This document shows, piece by piece, positions 26,453-34,369 of a stretch of DNA of 46,277 nt; position 1 is the first letter of the stretch, and each line of letters opens with the position of its first letter. The position numbers were made by a program, and so were the translations under genes. Under the pieces are notes generated by a model. It was not told the origin of the DNA. It searched no databases and was given only the letters and a program-made list of their open reading frames with translations. Source of the DNA: Deltaproteobacteria bacterium (lineage in GTDB: Bacteria > Myxococcota > Polyangia > Haliangiales > Haliangiaceae). The DNA lies in NCBI GenBank assembly GCA_018262455.1, contig JAGSPR010000021.1, positions 1 through 46,277 of the forward strand, written 5' to 3'.

Positions 26453-27622
26453 TCATTGGTTGGAGGCACTCGGCCTGGGACCTCGCCAACAGTGGGTCTG
26501 CAGGTCCCAGTGCCATCCGCTCGGTAGTCGCAGCGCCCGTAGCTCCAGGCTCTGTTTCACAGCACGGTCAAGAACCGTCTCCAGGAGCGGGACACCGCTG
26601 GCACCGCCGACAGCCTCGACACAAAACGCCGCCGCCGAGGCCGCCAACTTGCAAGCAGTTGCCGCTGATTCGCCCTGCGAGAGTCCGGCCAGGAAACCGG
26701 CGATAGCTGCATCTCCAGCACCGGTTGTGTCAGCCACGTTCGCCGCCAGGGCCCCCAGGTAGATCTCTTGTCCGCACCACGAGCCGGCTTCCTCGACCAG
26801 TTCATTCAGAACCTGGAGCCTTGCGATTGACGGGCTGGTCCGGAGATACATGCCCCTCGCGCCCAGTTTCACAAGCACCATGCCCGCCCCCATGTCGAGA
26901 GCGCGATCCGCGGCAGAGCGAATCGAAGCCATGTGGCTGCTCTCGCTCAAGTCGAGATCGTCGTCGGACGGCCCCTCGACACCTAAGGCCTCCTTGAGCT
27001 CGGACCAGCTCGGTACAAAGCAATCGACCGCTGGGAGCACAGACCGCATGGTTGCAGGCCAGTCGACGCCTTGAGGGGCGCCTCCTGCCAGGTCCACCGA
27101 GGTCAGGATCTTTTGCCTTCTTGCTTCGTCGAGGAGGGCAACAAGTTCGCGCCCGCGGTCTGCGTACATCGACTCCATGACGTTCGGGTACCCGAAGTGG
27201 AGGATCCCGAGGTCGCTCGTCAGTTCACCGACGATGTCGGCGGCGACCATGGTCGCATTGCAGCCTCGGAACGAAAAGATGCTGCGATCTCGACCTGGTG
27301 CGGACAGGACCAGGCTGTAGGCGCTGGCCTCACCGGCGATCTGCTTGACGGCAAGTTGGACAACGTCGGCAAATCGTCCGAGCTGGTGCATGAGGAAGTT
27401 GCCCACATCATCATCGCCCAGAATTGTGATGAGTCGTGGCTGTAGGCCAAGACGCGCGAGCGTCAATCCTGTATTGCCAATGGCTCCACCGCACGAGAAG
27501 CGGCCGGGGCCGATTGTTCTGGTGTGTCCAGGTGCGAGGACGAAACCAACTTCGCCAAGCGCCGGGATCACATCGAGACATGTGTAGCCGGCAACGGCAA
27601 TCGGTCGGCCGCGTCCGCGCAT
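26453..27622 (-). CDS. PfkB-family carbohydrate/nucleoside kinase
   Basis: Kinase of 389 aa, somewhat longer than the usual 300-330. The N-terminal PfkB signature region is SCGGAIGNTGLTLARLG (43-59). The C-terminal signature is ADTTGAGDAAIAGF, with catalytic base Asp304 and the anion hole GAG. The family phosphorylates sugars, sugar acids or nucleosides with ATP; the substrate cannot be read from sequence. It is the last gene of a four-gene minus-strand run, its ATG following the hydrolase stop by 2 nt, so it should act with SDR, HAD phosphatase-like and hydrolase proteins. ATG 27622 was chosen because upstream in-frame sequence lies inside the hydrolase gene. Confidence 0.9.
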   Translation of the reverse strand: MRGRGRPIAVAGYTCLDVIPALGEVGFVLAPGHTRTIGPGRFSCGGAIGNTGLTLARLGLQPRLITILGDDDVGNFLMHQLGRFADVVQLAVKQIAGEASAYSLVLSAPGRDRSIFSFRGCNATMVAADIVGELTSDLGILHFGYPNVMESMYADRGRELVALLDEARRQKILTSVDLAGGAPQGVDWPATMRSVLPAVDCFVPSWSELKEALGVEGPSDDDLDLSESSHMASIRSAADRALDMGAGMVLVKLGARGMYLRTSPSIARLQVLNELVEEAGSWCGQEIYLGALAANVADTTGAGDAAIAGFLAGLSQGESAATACKLAASAAAFCVEAVGGASGVPLLETVLDRAVKQSLELRALRLPSGWHWDLQTHCWRGPRPSASNQ

Positions 27623-27624
27623 GC

Positions 27625-28383
27625 TCAGCGAACTAGCGCCCGCTTGAGGAATTCGACAGTGACGTCGACCGCTTCGAGCGTTCTGCCCCAGGTGCGATAC
27701 ACGTGATCTCCTCCACGCACTTCGTAGTAGGTGAGCGTCTCTTCGGGCAGCGCTCGAAATGCCTCGGACCCAAGCTCTCGATCCTGGTCGCCAGAGAGCA
27801 CCAGCGTCGGCTTGCCGTAGCCCTGAAAGTTCGCCACTGCGTCCACTTCCCGCATCAACCGGCACTGTTCCTTCGAAAAGACGAAGCCCTCGAAGTCGAG
27901 GTACTCACCGTACATGGGCAGCTTCCACTCATTCGGTTCGGCGTGCGCCTGCGTGCTCCACAAGCAGGCCGCGGAGACGTCGTCTCTGCGCAGCTTCACC
28001 AGCTGGGAGACGGTCAGCCCACCGCTACTGAGGCCGAGAACTGCGACGCGCTGTTGGTCGATCTCGGGGTGCTCACGCAGCCACGACAAAGCAGCCACAG
28101 CGTCGTCGTAGCGGTAGTCAAAGCGTACGACGAACTCGTCTTCTTTCCTGTAGCTATCGCCGGCGTCGCCGTGGTCGAAACGCAGGCTCGCAATACCAGC
28201 TTCGGCGAGCCGTCGCGACAGGAGTACGAATAATCGATGGTTCTCTGCCCGCGCGCCACGAATACCGTGAATGAGCAGGAGGGCAGGGCAACGTCCTGGT
28301 CCCTGTGGCAGATGGAAAGTCGACGCGAGCTTCGTGCCGTGCGGTGCATCGATGAAAAACATGGTTTCTCTAAACTCATGCAT
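27625..28383 (-). CDS. Alpha/beta hydrolase (S33/dienelactone-hydrolase-like)
   Basis: Cytoplasmic hydrolase of 252 aa with the full triad: oxyanion LLLIHGIRG (36-44), nucleophile Ser119 in GLSSGG, an acid in LVLSGDQDRE (Asp199 or Asp201) and His227 in RGGDHVYR. It resembles esterases/peptidases of the serine aminopeptidase S33 and dienelactone hydrolase type that act on small esters. TAGGAG starts 15 nt before the ATG and supplies a GGAG ribosome site 9 nt from it; the TAG is also the stop of the preceding HAD gene. The spacing on both sides (12 bp and 2 bp) places it firmly in the four-gene operon. Confidence 0.88.
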   Translation of the reverse strand: MHEFRETMFFIDAPHGTKLASTFHLPQGPGRCPALLLIHGIRGARAENHRLFVLLSRRLAEAGIASLRFDHGDAGDSYRKEDEFVVRFDYRYDDAVAALSWLREHPEIDQQRVAVLGLSSGGLTVSQLVKLRRDDVSAACLWSTQAHAEPNEWKLPMYGEYLDFEGFVFSKEQCRLMREVDAVANFQGYGKPTLVLSGDQDRELGSEAFRALPEETLTYYEVRGGDHVYRTWGRTLEAVDVTVEFLKRALVR

Positions 28384-28395
28384 TGAAGCAGGCTC

Positions 28396-29637
28396 CTACA
28401 ATTCGTGTGGGCATAGACGAAGATTGGGACTCGTGTAGCCGCAAGCGCTTCTCAGCATCTCGCTCACAAAGTAGGACTCGGTCGTTCCCGTTCGAAAGAA
28501 TGAGCCCCACGGCGATCGACCGGCCTCATCAACGACTTGATCCAGCTCCCGGATCGTCTTCGATAGCTCGACGATTCGGGACCGGGCAGAATGTCCTTTG
28601 GCGAGAAGCCCGGAACGTTCCCGTTGCAGCTCTGCGCGCGTCTGTGCCGCTTGCTGCGCTTGTCGGCCCTCTTCTTCCAGCTCCGGTACCACCATGACGC
28701 TGTGCCAACCGATGTTGCGCGCTGGGATGGTCTCTTCGGCCAAGTAATCGCATACGAAGAGGATCTGCTCGCCCCGCCCTGCCACCCTCTCCTCCACGTC
28801 GCGCCTCGAGCCACCGCGGATGACCTGCGGCCCGCCGGCAACATCAACGCGTGAGGCAGGCGTACCCTCAGAGAAGAATCGAGGTTTGCGCGCCTTCACG
28901 ATCACGAAATCGAACAGCGACCACCAGTCCTCGCGGCCCAATCCTTGCCGTGCCATGGCATCAACCCAGGCCCACTCCGAGTTCGAGACGAGGAACGTCT
29001 TGCGCCCCGCCTGTCGAAGGGCCTCCAACATGGGAACGGTTTCGGGATCGTAGCGCACATACTTCTCGGGATTTGCGGTCGCGCGCTTCCGCTGCATTCC
29101 CTTGGTCTCGTGATCGGGGTCGGGACCGGCCTCATTGACCACGTCGGTCAGCGCCAGGACCAGGTCGTCCCACATGACCTTGAAGGTCCGGCCATGCGCT
29201 TTCTCTCGAGTCAGAAGGTGAGGCAGCAAGTGCACCAACGGCAGAGCGGTGGCGTCCGGCAAGTGGGTAAAGTCCCCGCCACTCCAGTCCACCTTGAGCG
29301 ACGCCCCGTGGTAGCGGTCGTCGATCTCGTTACGCGTCAACCTGTGGTTGCCGAGAATGGCGCGATCAACGACGCGATGCGAATCGAGCTTCAGGATGGC
29401 GCCGTCGCTTTCATCGACCACCAACCCCCGCATGCCGAAACTCTCCTGGTACTCGAAGTCCAGCGTCTTCGGATACCCGTATCGGGGCGCAGCGAGACGC
29501 TCGAGTACGCACTCTACGGTCATCTCGTGGAGTGCGTCGTGGTAGTTGACCAGCGAATGGTCGAGATCAAATCCGACCGCTTTGATCCTGCTCCAGTCGA
29601 TCCGGCGATTGGAGAAGACCCTCGGGTTCTCAGGCAT
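28396..29637 (-). CDS. HAD-superfamily 5'-nucleotidase-like protein (HAD-IG, cN-II type)
   Basis: Protein of 413 aa related to the HAD-IG purine 5'-nucleotidases. Motif I is FDLDHSLVNY (Asp24, Asp26), motif II is TFLVSNSEW, the motif III Lys is in VKARKPRFF, and motif IV is LFVCDYLAEE. In cytosolic nucleotidase II motif IV is GDHIFGD; here the first acid is kept and the second is Glu. A charged coiled coil near the C-terminus (rich in E, Q and R) is typical of the family. Likely reaction: dephosphorylation of a nucleoside or sugar monophosphate. Its ATG overlaps the end of the upstream SDR gene by 8 bp, indicating coupled expression. No signal peptide. Confidence 0.85.
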   Translation of the reverse strand: MPENPRVFSNRRIDWSRIKAVGFDLDHSLVNYHDALHEMTVECVLERLAAPRYGYPKTLDFEYQESFGMRGLVVDESDGAILKLDSHRVVDRAILGNHRLTRNEIDDRYHGASLKVDWSGGDFTHLPDATALPLVHLLPHLLTREKAHGRTFKVMWDDLVLALTDVVNEAGPDPDHETKGMQRKRATANPEKYVRYDPETVPMLEALRQAGRKTFLVSNSEWAWVDAMARQGLGREDWWSLFDFVIVKARKPRFFSEGTPASRVDVAGGPQVIRGGSRRDVEERVAGRGEQILFVCDYLAEETIPARNIGWHSVMVVPELEEEGRQAQQAAQTRAELQRERSGLLAKGHSARSRIVELSKTIRELDQVVDEAGRSPWGSFFRTGTTESYFVSEMLRSACGYTSPNLRLCPHEL

Positions 29638-30391
29638 GATTCGTCCACCCACCGTCGACCGACATGATCTGACCCGACACAAATTTCGACTCGTCGCTGG
29701 CGAAGAAGAGACAGGCGTTGGCGATATCAGACGGTTCTCCGAGGGCACCGAGGGGCGTCACCTTGTCGAGGAACTCCATGATCTCACTCACTCCCTGCAT
29801 ACGCTTGCTCATCGGTGTATCGATCATTCCCGGCGCGACCACGTTCGCCCTGATCTTGGAGCGCCCGTAGTACGCCGCGATAGCTTTCGTGAGAGACACA
29901 ACGCCACCCTTCGCTGTCATGTAGGCGTGGGAGCGAAAGAACTCCATTGGCGGCTTCAGGGCCGTGACGCTGGAGATCGTCACGATGCTCCCGCCTCCTC
30001 GAGCGAGCATCAATGGGATTGCGTACTTGCAACTCAGCCAGACTCCCTTGAGATTGACTGACATCAACATGTCCCAGCCGCTTTCGGTGCATTCCGCCGC
30101 GGGACCGTCCCCGTACTTGCTGCCCACGATTCCGGCTGCGCAAACGATGGCATCCAACCCGCCGTGTTTGTCCCTGATCGCAGCAAACGACTTCTCAACA
30201 CTCTGACTCGACGCGACATCCATTTGCATGGGGACGATGGAGTCCGTCGCGATTTCGCGCAGCAAGTCTGCGTTGGTGTCCATCGCGAAGACGGTCGCGC
30301 CCTCGCTGGCGAATCGTTGCGCGGTCTCACGACCAAGGCCGCTCGCAGCTCCGGTGACAGCACAGATGCGGCCTGCTAATCTAGCGCCCAA
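29630..30391 (-). CDS. SDR family oxidoreductase (first gene of four-gene operon)
   Basis: Classical short-chain dehydrogenase of 253 aa. The NAD(P) motif TGAASGLG lies at 13-20, CAAG replaces NNAG (84-87), and the catalytic residues are Ser141, Tyr157 and Lys161 (YMTAK). Asp38 at the end of strand 2 (FAMDTN) favours NAD over NADP. The C-terminus GQIMSVDGGW is typical of polyol/3-oxoacyl-type SDRs. It starts at TTG, which is unusual, but the start is fixed by a strong AGGAGG 5 nt upstream. The following HAD gene overlaps it by 8 bp. Confidence 0.93.
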   Translation of the reverse strand: MGARLAGRICAVTGAASGLGRETAQRFASEGATVFAMDTNADLLREIATDSIVPMQMDVASSQSVEKSFAAIRDKHGGLDAIVCAAGIVGSKYGDGPAAECTESGWDMLMSVNLKGVWLSCKYAIPLMLARGGGSIVTISSVTALKPPMEFFRSHAYMTAKGGVVSLTKAIAAYYGRSKIRANVVAPGMIDTPMSKRMQGVSEIMEFLDKVTPLGALGEPSDIANACLFFASDESKFVSGQIMSVDGGWTNHA

Positions 30392-30396
30392 GCGAT

Positions 30397-30402
30397 CCTC
30401 CT
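30397..30402 (-). promoter_or_regulatory. Strong Shine-Dalgarno (AGGAGG) deciding a TTG start
   Basis: AGGAGG on the minus strand ends 5 nt before the TTG at 30391 (plus-strand CCTCCT). It is one of the clearest Shine-Dalgarno sites in the window and justifies the rare start codon. Confidence 0.75.
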
Positions 30403-30431
30403 GTGGAACAGAGTTTCCGACGCTACCACAG
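30401..30431. promoter_or_regulatory. Inverted repeat in divergent SDR promoter region
   Basis: CTGTGG at 30401-30406 and CCACAG at 30426-30431 form inverted arms with a 19-nt gap; one more pair matches after a mismatch. They lie in the 66-bp space between two divergent SDR genes. This could be an operator for a shared regulator; one arm overlaps the Shine-Dalgarno site. Confidence 0.35.
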
Positions 30432-30457
30432 CCCAGGGCTGGATCAACGGACTCCTC

Positions 30458-31177
30458 ATGAATGAACTGACTCTTCGCGTCGTGTTGACGGGGGCCACGG
30501 GCGGGATCGGCACCGCGATCGCGCGGCGCCTCGCGCGCCGAGGCGTGCGGCTCGCACTTGTTGGCAGCAGCCTCGAGAAAGTCACGACACTCGCGCGCGA
30601 GTTAGAGGCTGCTAGTCCATCTCTCAGCCTGGCCGGCGATCTCGCGCTTTCAGACACCCCACAGCGGCTGATTCGAGAAGCGGCTCAGCACATGGGTGGA
30701 ATCGACGTCCTCATCAACAATGCCGGCGTGGCCCACTCGGCGGCCTGGAACGACACGACCGTAGATGCGTTCGATCGCTGTATGGCGATAAACGCGAGGG
30801 CACCGTTTCTTCTGGCGCAGGCGGCTCGACCCTATCTCCTCGAGTCCAAGCGAGCCGCCATCGTCAACATCGCATCGGTCGCAGCCCACACGGGTTACAA
30901 GAACGAGCTCGCATATGCGGCCAGCAAGCATGCGCTGCTGGGTATTTCAAAGGTGCTTGCAACAGAGTTGCAGCCCCACGACGTGCGCGTTCACGTGATT
31001 TCCACGGGCGGAGTCGCCTCTCCGATGCTCACGAACCTTCACCCCGACGCCGATCTGTCGGCCTTCATGGATCCTGACGACGTCGCACGCGCAGTGGAGT
31101 TCGTTCTGGATTCCCGCAGCAACGCCGTCATCGACGAGATCCGGATCCGTCGCAGGACATCGTCTCCAGTCTGGTAG
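30458..31177 (+). CDS. SDR family oxidoreductase (divergent)
   Basis: Short-chain dehydrogenase of 239 aa. TGATGGIG lies at 11-18, NNAG at 87-90, and the catalytic Ser140, Tyr153 and Lys157 (YAASK) are present. The C-terminus ends in a basic tail and the pattern is nearest to 3-oxoacyl-ACP-reductase-like SDRs, but the substrate is unknown. It is divergent from the four-gene operon with only 66 bp between starts, so the two units probably share control. It converges on the second GMC gene, with 11 bp between the stops. No clear Shine-Dalgarno or TAnnnT element lies next to the ATG. Confidence 0.92.
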   Translation: MNELTLRVVLTGATGGIGTAIARRLARRGVRLALVGSSLEKVTTLARELEAASPSLSLAGDLALSDTPQRLIREAAQHMGGIDVLINNAGVAHSAAWNDTTVDAFDRCMAINARAPFLLAQAARPYLLESKRAAIVNIASVAAHTGYKNELAYAASKHALLGISKVLATELQPHDVRVHVISTGGVASPMLTNLHPDADLSAFMDPDDVARAVEFVLDSRSNAVIDEIRIRRRTSSPVW

Positions 31178-31188
31178 CCCCACGATGT

Positions 31189-32799
31189 CTACCGGCTGGT
31201 GCTGACGCGCGAGGGGCCGTGACCCAGAATCGCGTCTGCGATCTTCTCCGCGAGCATGACGACCGTTGCCGTGGGGTTGGCGCGGAGCATTCCGGGTATG
31301 ATCGACGCGTCGACAACCCGCAAGGCCTGGGTTCCGCGGACGCGACCCGTTGCATCGACGACGGCCATCTCATCACGCTCCGGGCCCATCTTGCACGTGC
31401 CCGTGCTGTGATGGCTCAGATCGCAGTTGCGCAGCAGACAGCGATCGATCGCGTCGTCGCTCGCAAGATCGTCGTCAATCGGAAAGATCCGCTCGTCGAC
31501 GATCTCGCGAAATTCGGGTTGATGGACCACTTCGAGGGCGAGGCGAATCCCCTGCCGCATCCGCGCCAGGTCGTCGGGGTGAGACAGTAAAGCAAGGTCG
31601 ATCACGGGCTGCGCTCGCGGATCGGCGGACGCGAGCTTGACGGTCCCGGTACTTCGAGCTCCCAGGACCTGGTTGACCAAGTAGAAGCCGATTGGACGGA
31701 GTCCTGGCATTCCAAAGTCACCGTCGACCGCATTGAGGCATGGTTTCATGACCATGTCATTGCTCAGGCTCGATCCCTTCGCCGTGTAGCACAACGCGGT
31801 GTTCATCCGCACCGAGCGCCACGACAGGGGGATGTTGGGCTTGGTGCGGAAGACCATCGGTCCGGTGGGATGGTCCCGCAGGTTCTCACCGATGCCAGGG
31901 AGGTCGGCGACCACGTCAATCCCATGCTCTCGCAGTTGAATCGCCGCACCTAACCCCGAGCGCATGAGCAGGTGCGGAGTAGCAAATACGCCACCGCACA
32001 CGAGGATCTCGTCGGCGTATCTCTTGGTCACGCGCCCCTCGCGCTCCACTTCGACACCCACGGCGCGATCCCCATCGAAGAGGATGCGGTGCACCAGGCT
32101 GTTGGCCTCGATGGTGAGGTTTGCCCGCGACCGCGCACCGAGCAGGTACCCCACTGCCGTGCTCCAACGGATCGCATCGACATGGTTTTGCGGAAGCGGC
32201 CCGACGCCCGTCGCCAGCGGAGCGTTGTGATCGGAGCAGGCGCTGAAACCCGTACCGAGGCAAGCATCGTGAAACGCGGCATGCACGGGATGCCAGGATG
32301 GTCGGGCAACCCTCTGCACAGGGATCGGGCCGTCCGTCCCGTGATAGTCCGCTACGAAATCCAGATCGCGTTCACTGCGACAAAAATACGGCAGCACGTC
32401 CTCGTACCGCCACCCGGGATTGCCGGCCGCTTCCCAGTCGTCGTAGTCGTCTCGCTTCCCGCGAAGGAAGACGACGCAGTTGACCGCGGCGGAGCCACCA
32501 ACGACTCGACCGCGCGGCAGGTAGACCGGGTCCATGGCCGGCGTTGTCGTCGCGGTGAGGTTCCATCCGAAGGCCGTCGTCGGGCCAAACGCCTCGGCCC
32601 ACAAGTCTCTGGGATCGGGATCTTTGGGATTGTCGTAGGCGTGCCGCAACGCTTCGGGGAGCGCCGACACATCCGCGAAGTCGGGCCCGGCCTCGAGCAG
32701 TAGCACCCTTCGATTGGGATCCTCGGTGAGCCGACTGGCCAGGATACATCCGCTCGCTCCAGCTCCAATGACCATGACATCTGGATTCTCGCTGGTCAT
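31189..32799 (-). CDS. GMC-type FAD oxidoreductase (choline-dehydrogenase/BetA-like)
   Basis: Flavoprotein of 536 aa. The FAD motif is VMVIGAGASGCILASRL (8-24); the GMC signature lies around GRVVGGSAAVNCVVFLRG; the C-terminal active site has HHSTGTCKMG (His) and ANPTATVVMLAEKIAD (Asn). It is closer to choline or alcohol dehydrogenases than the other GMC protein at 24574, so the two are not recent duplicates. It oxidises a primary or secondary alcohol with FAD; its natural electron acceptor is unknown. ATG 32799 is chosen because the 9-codon extension would need a TTG start. A TATGAT hexamer and a palindrome lie about 60-70 nt upstream. Confidence 0.93.
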   Translation of the reverse strand: MTSENPDVMVIGAGASGCILASRLTEDPNRRVLLLEAGPDFADVSALPEALRHAYDNPKDPDPRDLWAEAFGPTTAFGWNLTATTTPAMDPVYLPRGRVVGGSAAVNCVVFLRGKRDDYDDWEAAGNPGWRYEDVLPYFCRSERDLDFVADYHGTDGPIPVQRVARPSWHPVHAAFHDACLGTGFSACSDHNAPLATGVGPLPQNHVDAIRWSTAVGYLLGARSRANLTIEANSLVHRILFDGDRAVGVEVEREGRVTKRYADEILVCGGVFATPHLLMRSGLGAAIQLREHGIDVVADLPGIGENLRDHPTGPMVFRTKPNIPLSWRSVRMNTALCYTAKGSSLSNDMVMKPCLNAVDGDFGMPGLRPIGFYLVNQVLGARSTGTVKLASADPRAQPVIDLALLSHPDDLARMRQGIRLALEVVHQPEFREIVDERIFPIDDDLASDDAIDRCLLRNCDLSHHSTGTCKMGPERDEMAVVDATGRVRGTQALRVVDASIIPGMLRANPTATVVMLAEKIADAILGHGPSRVSTSR

Positions 32800-32855
32800 C
32801 GCTCGCTGGCCCCCTGCTTGCGGCAATACGACGGGGATTGTTGCATTCCACCGCG

Positions 32856-32861
32856 ATCATA
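32856..32861 (-). promoter_or_regulatory. Candidate -10 (TATGAT) for the second GMC gene
   Basis: On the minus strand TATGAT differs from the consensus TATAAT at one base and lies 56 nt before the ATG at 32799. This would give a leader of about 50 nt, unlike the leaderless-type genes outside the accessory block. Confidence 0.45.
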
Positions 32862-32866
32862 CAGGT

Positions 32867-32881
32867 CTTGCGGTACGCAAG
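32867..32881. promoter_or_regulatory. Operator-like palindrome CTTGCG-GTA-CGCAAG
   Basis: A perfect 6-bp inverted repeat around a 3-bp centre, 5 bp upstream of the TATGAT hexamer and therefore inside the -10/-35 spacer. That is where a repressor would block the promoter. No regulator gene lies in the window next to it. Confidence 0.5.
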
Positions 32882-32912
32882 CACACCCGACGGCGGTTCC
32901 GCCGCGCCGCCC

Positions 32913-34178
32913 TCAGTAGGTGACGGCGAGCAGGGCGGCGAGTCCGAACATGCGGTCGGTCGCGGCGGTGACGCCGCGCGCGGTGGAGAGGTCGCCCTTG
33001 CCCTTGAACTTGAAGTTGATCTGGCCGTAGTCGGCGGCGAACCGCAGCGCGATCTGCTTGGCGAGCGCGTAGTCGACGCCGGCGTCGAGCTGGGCACCGA
33101 ACACATCGGCGGCGCCGTAGCTGGTGGACTCCTGGATCGCGCCGGTCGACCGGATCAGCAGGACGCCGACATCGGCGAACAGCATGAACTTGGGAGCGAC
33201 CGGCGTGCGCAGGGCGACGTTCGGGACGATCGCGGTGTAGTCGACGTCGGGGGCATCGAGCTGGTTGGGGTTGGCGAGCCCGGAGCGGTCGGCGACGTAG
33301 TGACGGCGGGCGTAGTCGAGGCCGAGCGCGACGCTCGACGCCTCGCCGACGACGAACCGGTAGCGCGCGCCGAGCGAGTAGTGGCCCTCGTTGATCGGCA
33401 CCACGATGCCGGTGCCCGGGATCTCGATGGTGAGCCCGAAGGTCTTGTCGTACTCGCCCGCGAGCCCGAAGCCGGCGGTCGCGCCCTCTTTGCCCGCGAA
33501 CGGATAGACCTCGGCCGCGACGCGCACGCTCGGCGCGCCGGTCCCGACGCGGGGGGGCGGGTTGGGGCCGCTCGCGGTGTAGGTGAGCCGGCGGATCCCG
33601 ATCGTCGGTCCGAGCGCGGCCCGGACCATCGACTCGGGGGACAGCGCGGGGGCCTCGTCGTCGCCATCCTCCGCCTTGCTCCGGTGGTTCTGCTTCCGCT
33701 TCTTCTTGCGCACCGAGCTGCTCGCCGCCTCGTCATCGGCGTCGTCGTCCGTCGCGAGGATGCGCCGCTCCAGCTCGTCGCGGACCTTGGTCCGGAACTT
33801 CTCCGAGATCGTGGTCGTGAACTCGACCGTGAACCGCGTCGTCTTCTTCTTGCGGGCCGACACGCTGAGCTGGAGCGTCTTCTTGCGGCCGTCCTTGCCG
33901 AGCTTGCCGTGCACCACGGCCACGACGTCGAGCTTGCCCTGCAGCTTGCGGGCTCCCTTGGTGTCGAGCTCGCCCGCCAGGCCGAGCTTGTCCATGGCGC
34001 GCGTGACCTCGCGCTGCTTGACCGGCGACATGTTGTCGGTCATCAGCTCGGCGAGCTCGTCGGTCACCTTGTTGTCGGAGTCACCCGCGATCGGCGCGAT
34101 CGCGACCCTGGGCTTGGCGAGTGCCTGCCCCGACCCCACGAGGAGGCTCGCCAAGGCGATCAGCATGAACAGCCGCAT
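32913..34178 (-). CDS. Outer-membrane-type protein: CsgG/FlgO-like domain plus beta-barrel
   Basis: Exported protein of 421 aa. The signal peptide is MRLFMLIALASLLVGSGQALA (cleavage near 21). Residues 22-150 look like the CsgG/FlgO/TolB-N type alpha/beta domain (KPRVAIAPIAGD, 'VTDELAELMTDNM', 'DVVAVVHGKLGK'). A low-complexity acidic then basic linker (DDDADDE and KKKRKQ, about 150-175) follows. The C-terminal 230 residues alternate as amphipathic strands with Gly/Tyr and end in aromatic Tyr, as in small outer-membrane barrels. I do not recognise this exact fusion. ATG 34178 is fixed by the signal peptide and by TATCCT 8 nt upstream. Confidence 0.8.
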   Translation of the reverse strand: MRLFMLIALASLLVGSGQALAKPRVAIAPIAGDSDNKVTDELAELMTDNMSPVKQREVTRAMDKLGLAGELDTKGARKLQGKLDVVAVVHGKLGKDGRKKTLQLSVSARKKKTTRFTVEFTTTISEKFRTKVRDELERRILATDDDADDEAASSSVRKKKRKQNHRSKAEDGDDEAPALSPESMVRAALGPTIGIRRLTYTASGPNPPPRVGTGAPSVRVAAEVYPFAGKEGATAGFGLAGEYDKTFGLTIEIPGTGIVVPINEGHYSLGARYRFVVGEASSVALGLDYARRHYVADRSGLANPNQLDAPDVDYTAIVPNVALRTPVAPKFMLFADVGVLLIRSTGAIQESTSYGAADVFGAQLDAGVDYALAKQIALRFAADYGQINFKFKGKGDLSTARGVTAATDRMFGLAALLAVTY

Positions 34179-34186
34179 GCCGCGCG

Positions 34187-34192
34187 AGGATA
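34187..34192 (-). promoter_or_regulatory. -10 element (TATCCT), leaderless-type
   Basis: TATCCT on the minus strand ends 8 nt before the ATG at 34178, an ATG independently supported by the signal peptide. This makes it one of the best test cases for the leaderless pattern. Confidence 0.55.
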
Positions 34193-34369
34193 ACGCGCAT
34201 TTGGCGGCCGTGCGGCCCTGGCTCAGCAACCGGACAGGCCCCCGGCGGCGCACAGCTCGGTCTGGGTGAGCCTGGCCAAGTTGGCGAAATCGTGTGTACC
34301 GCACCTGGCGCCCTCCGTTGCACTGGCCGGTGACGTCGTCACAAGAGGTGGGCACGGTAGAAACCAGCA

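Noticed and set aside
24574..32799. Natural-product gene cluster of PKS/NRPS type
   Set aside because: No ketosynthase, adenylation or carrier domains were seen; the genes are all oxidoreductases, a kinase, a HAD protein and a hydrolase.
19860..32881. Integrative element, transposon or phage island
   Set aside because: The block looks foreign in composition, but no integrase, transposase, tRNA, direct-repeat ends or phage genes were found, so no mobile element can be called.
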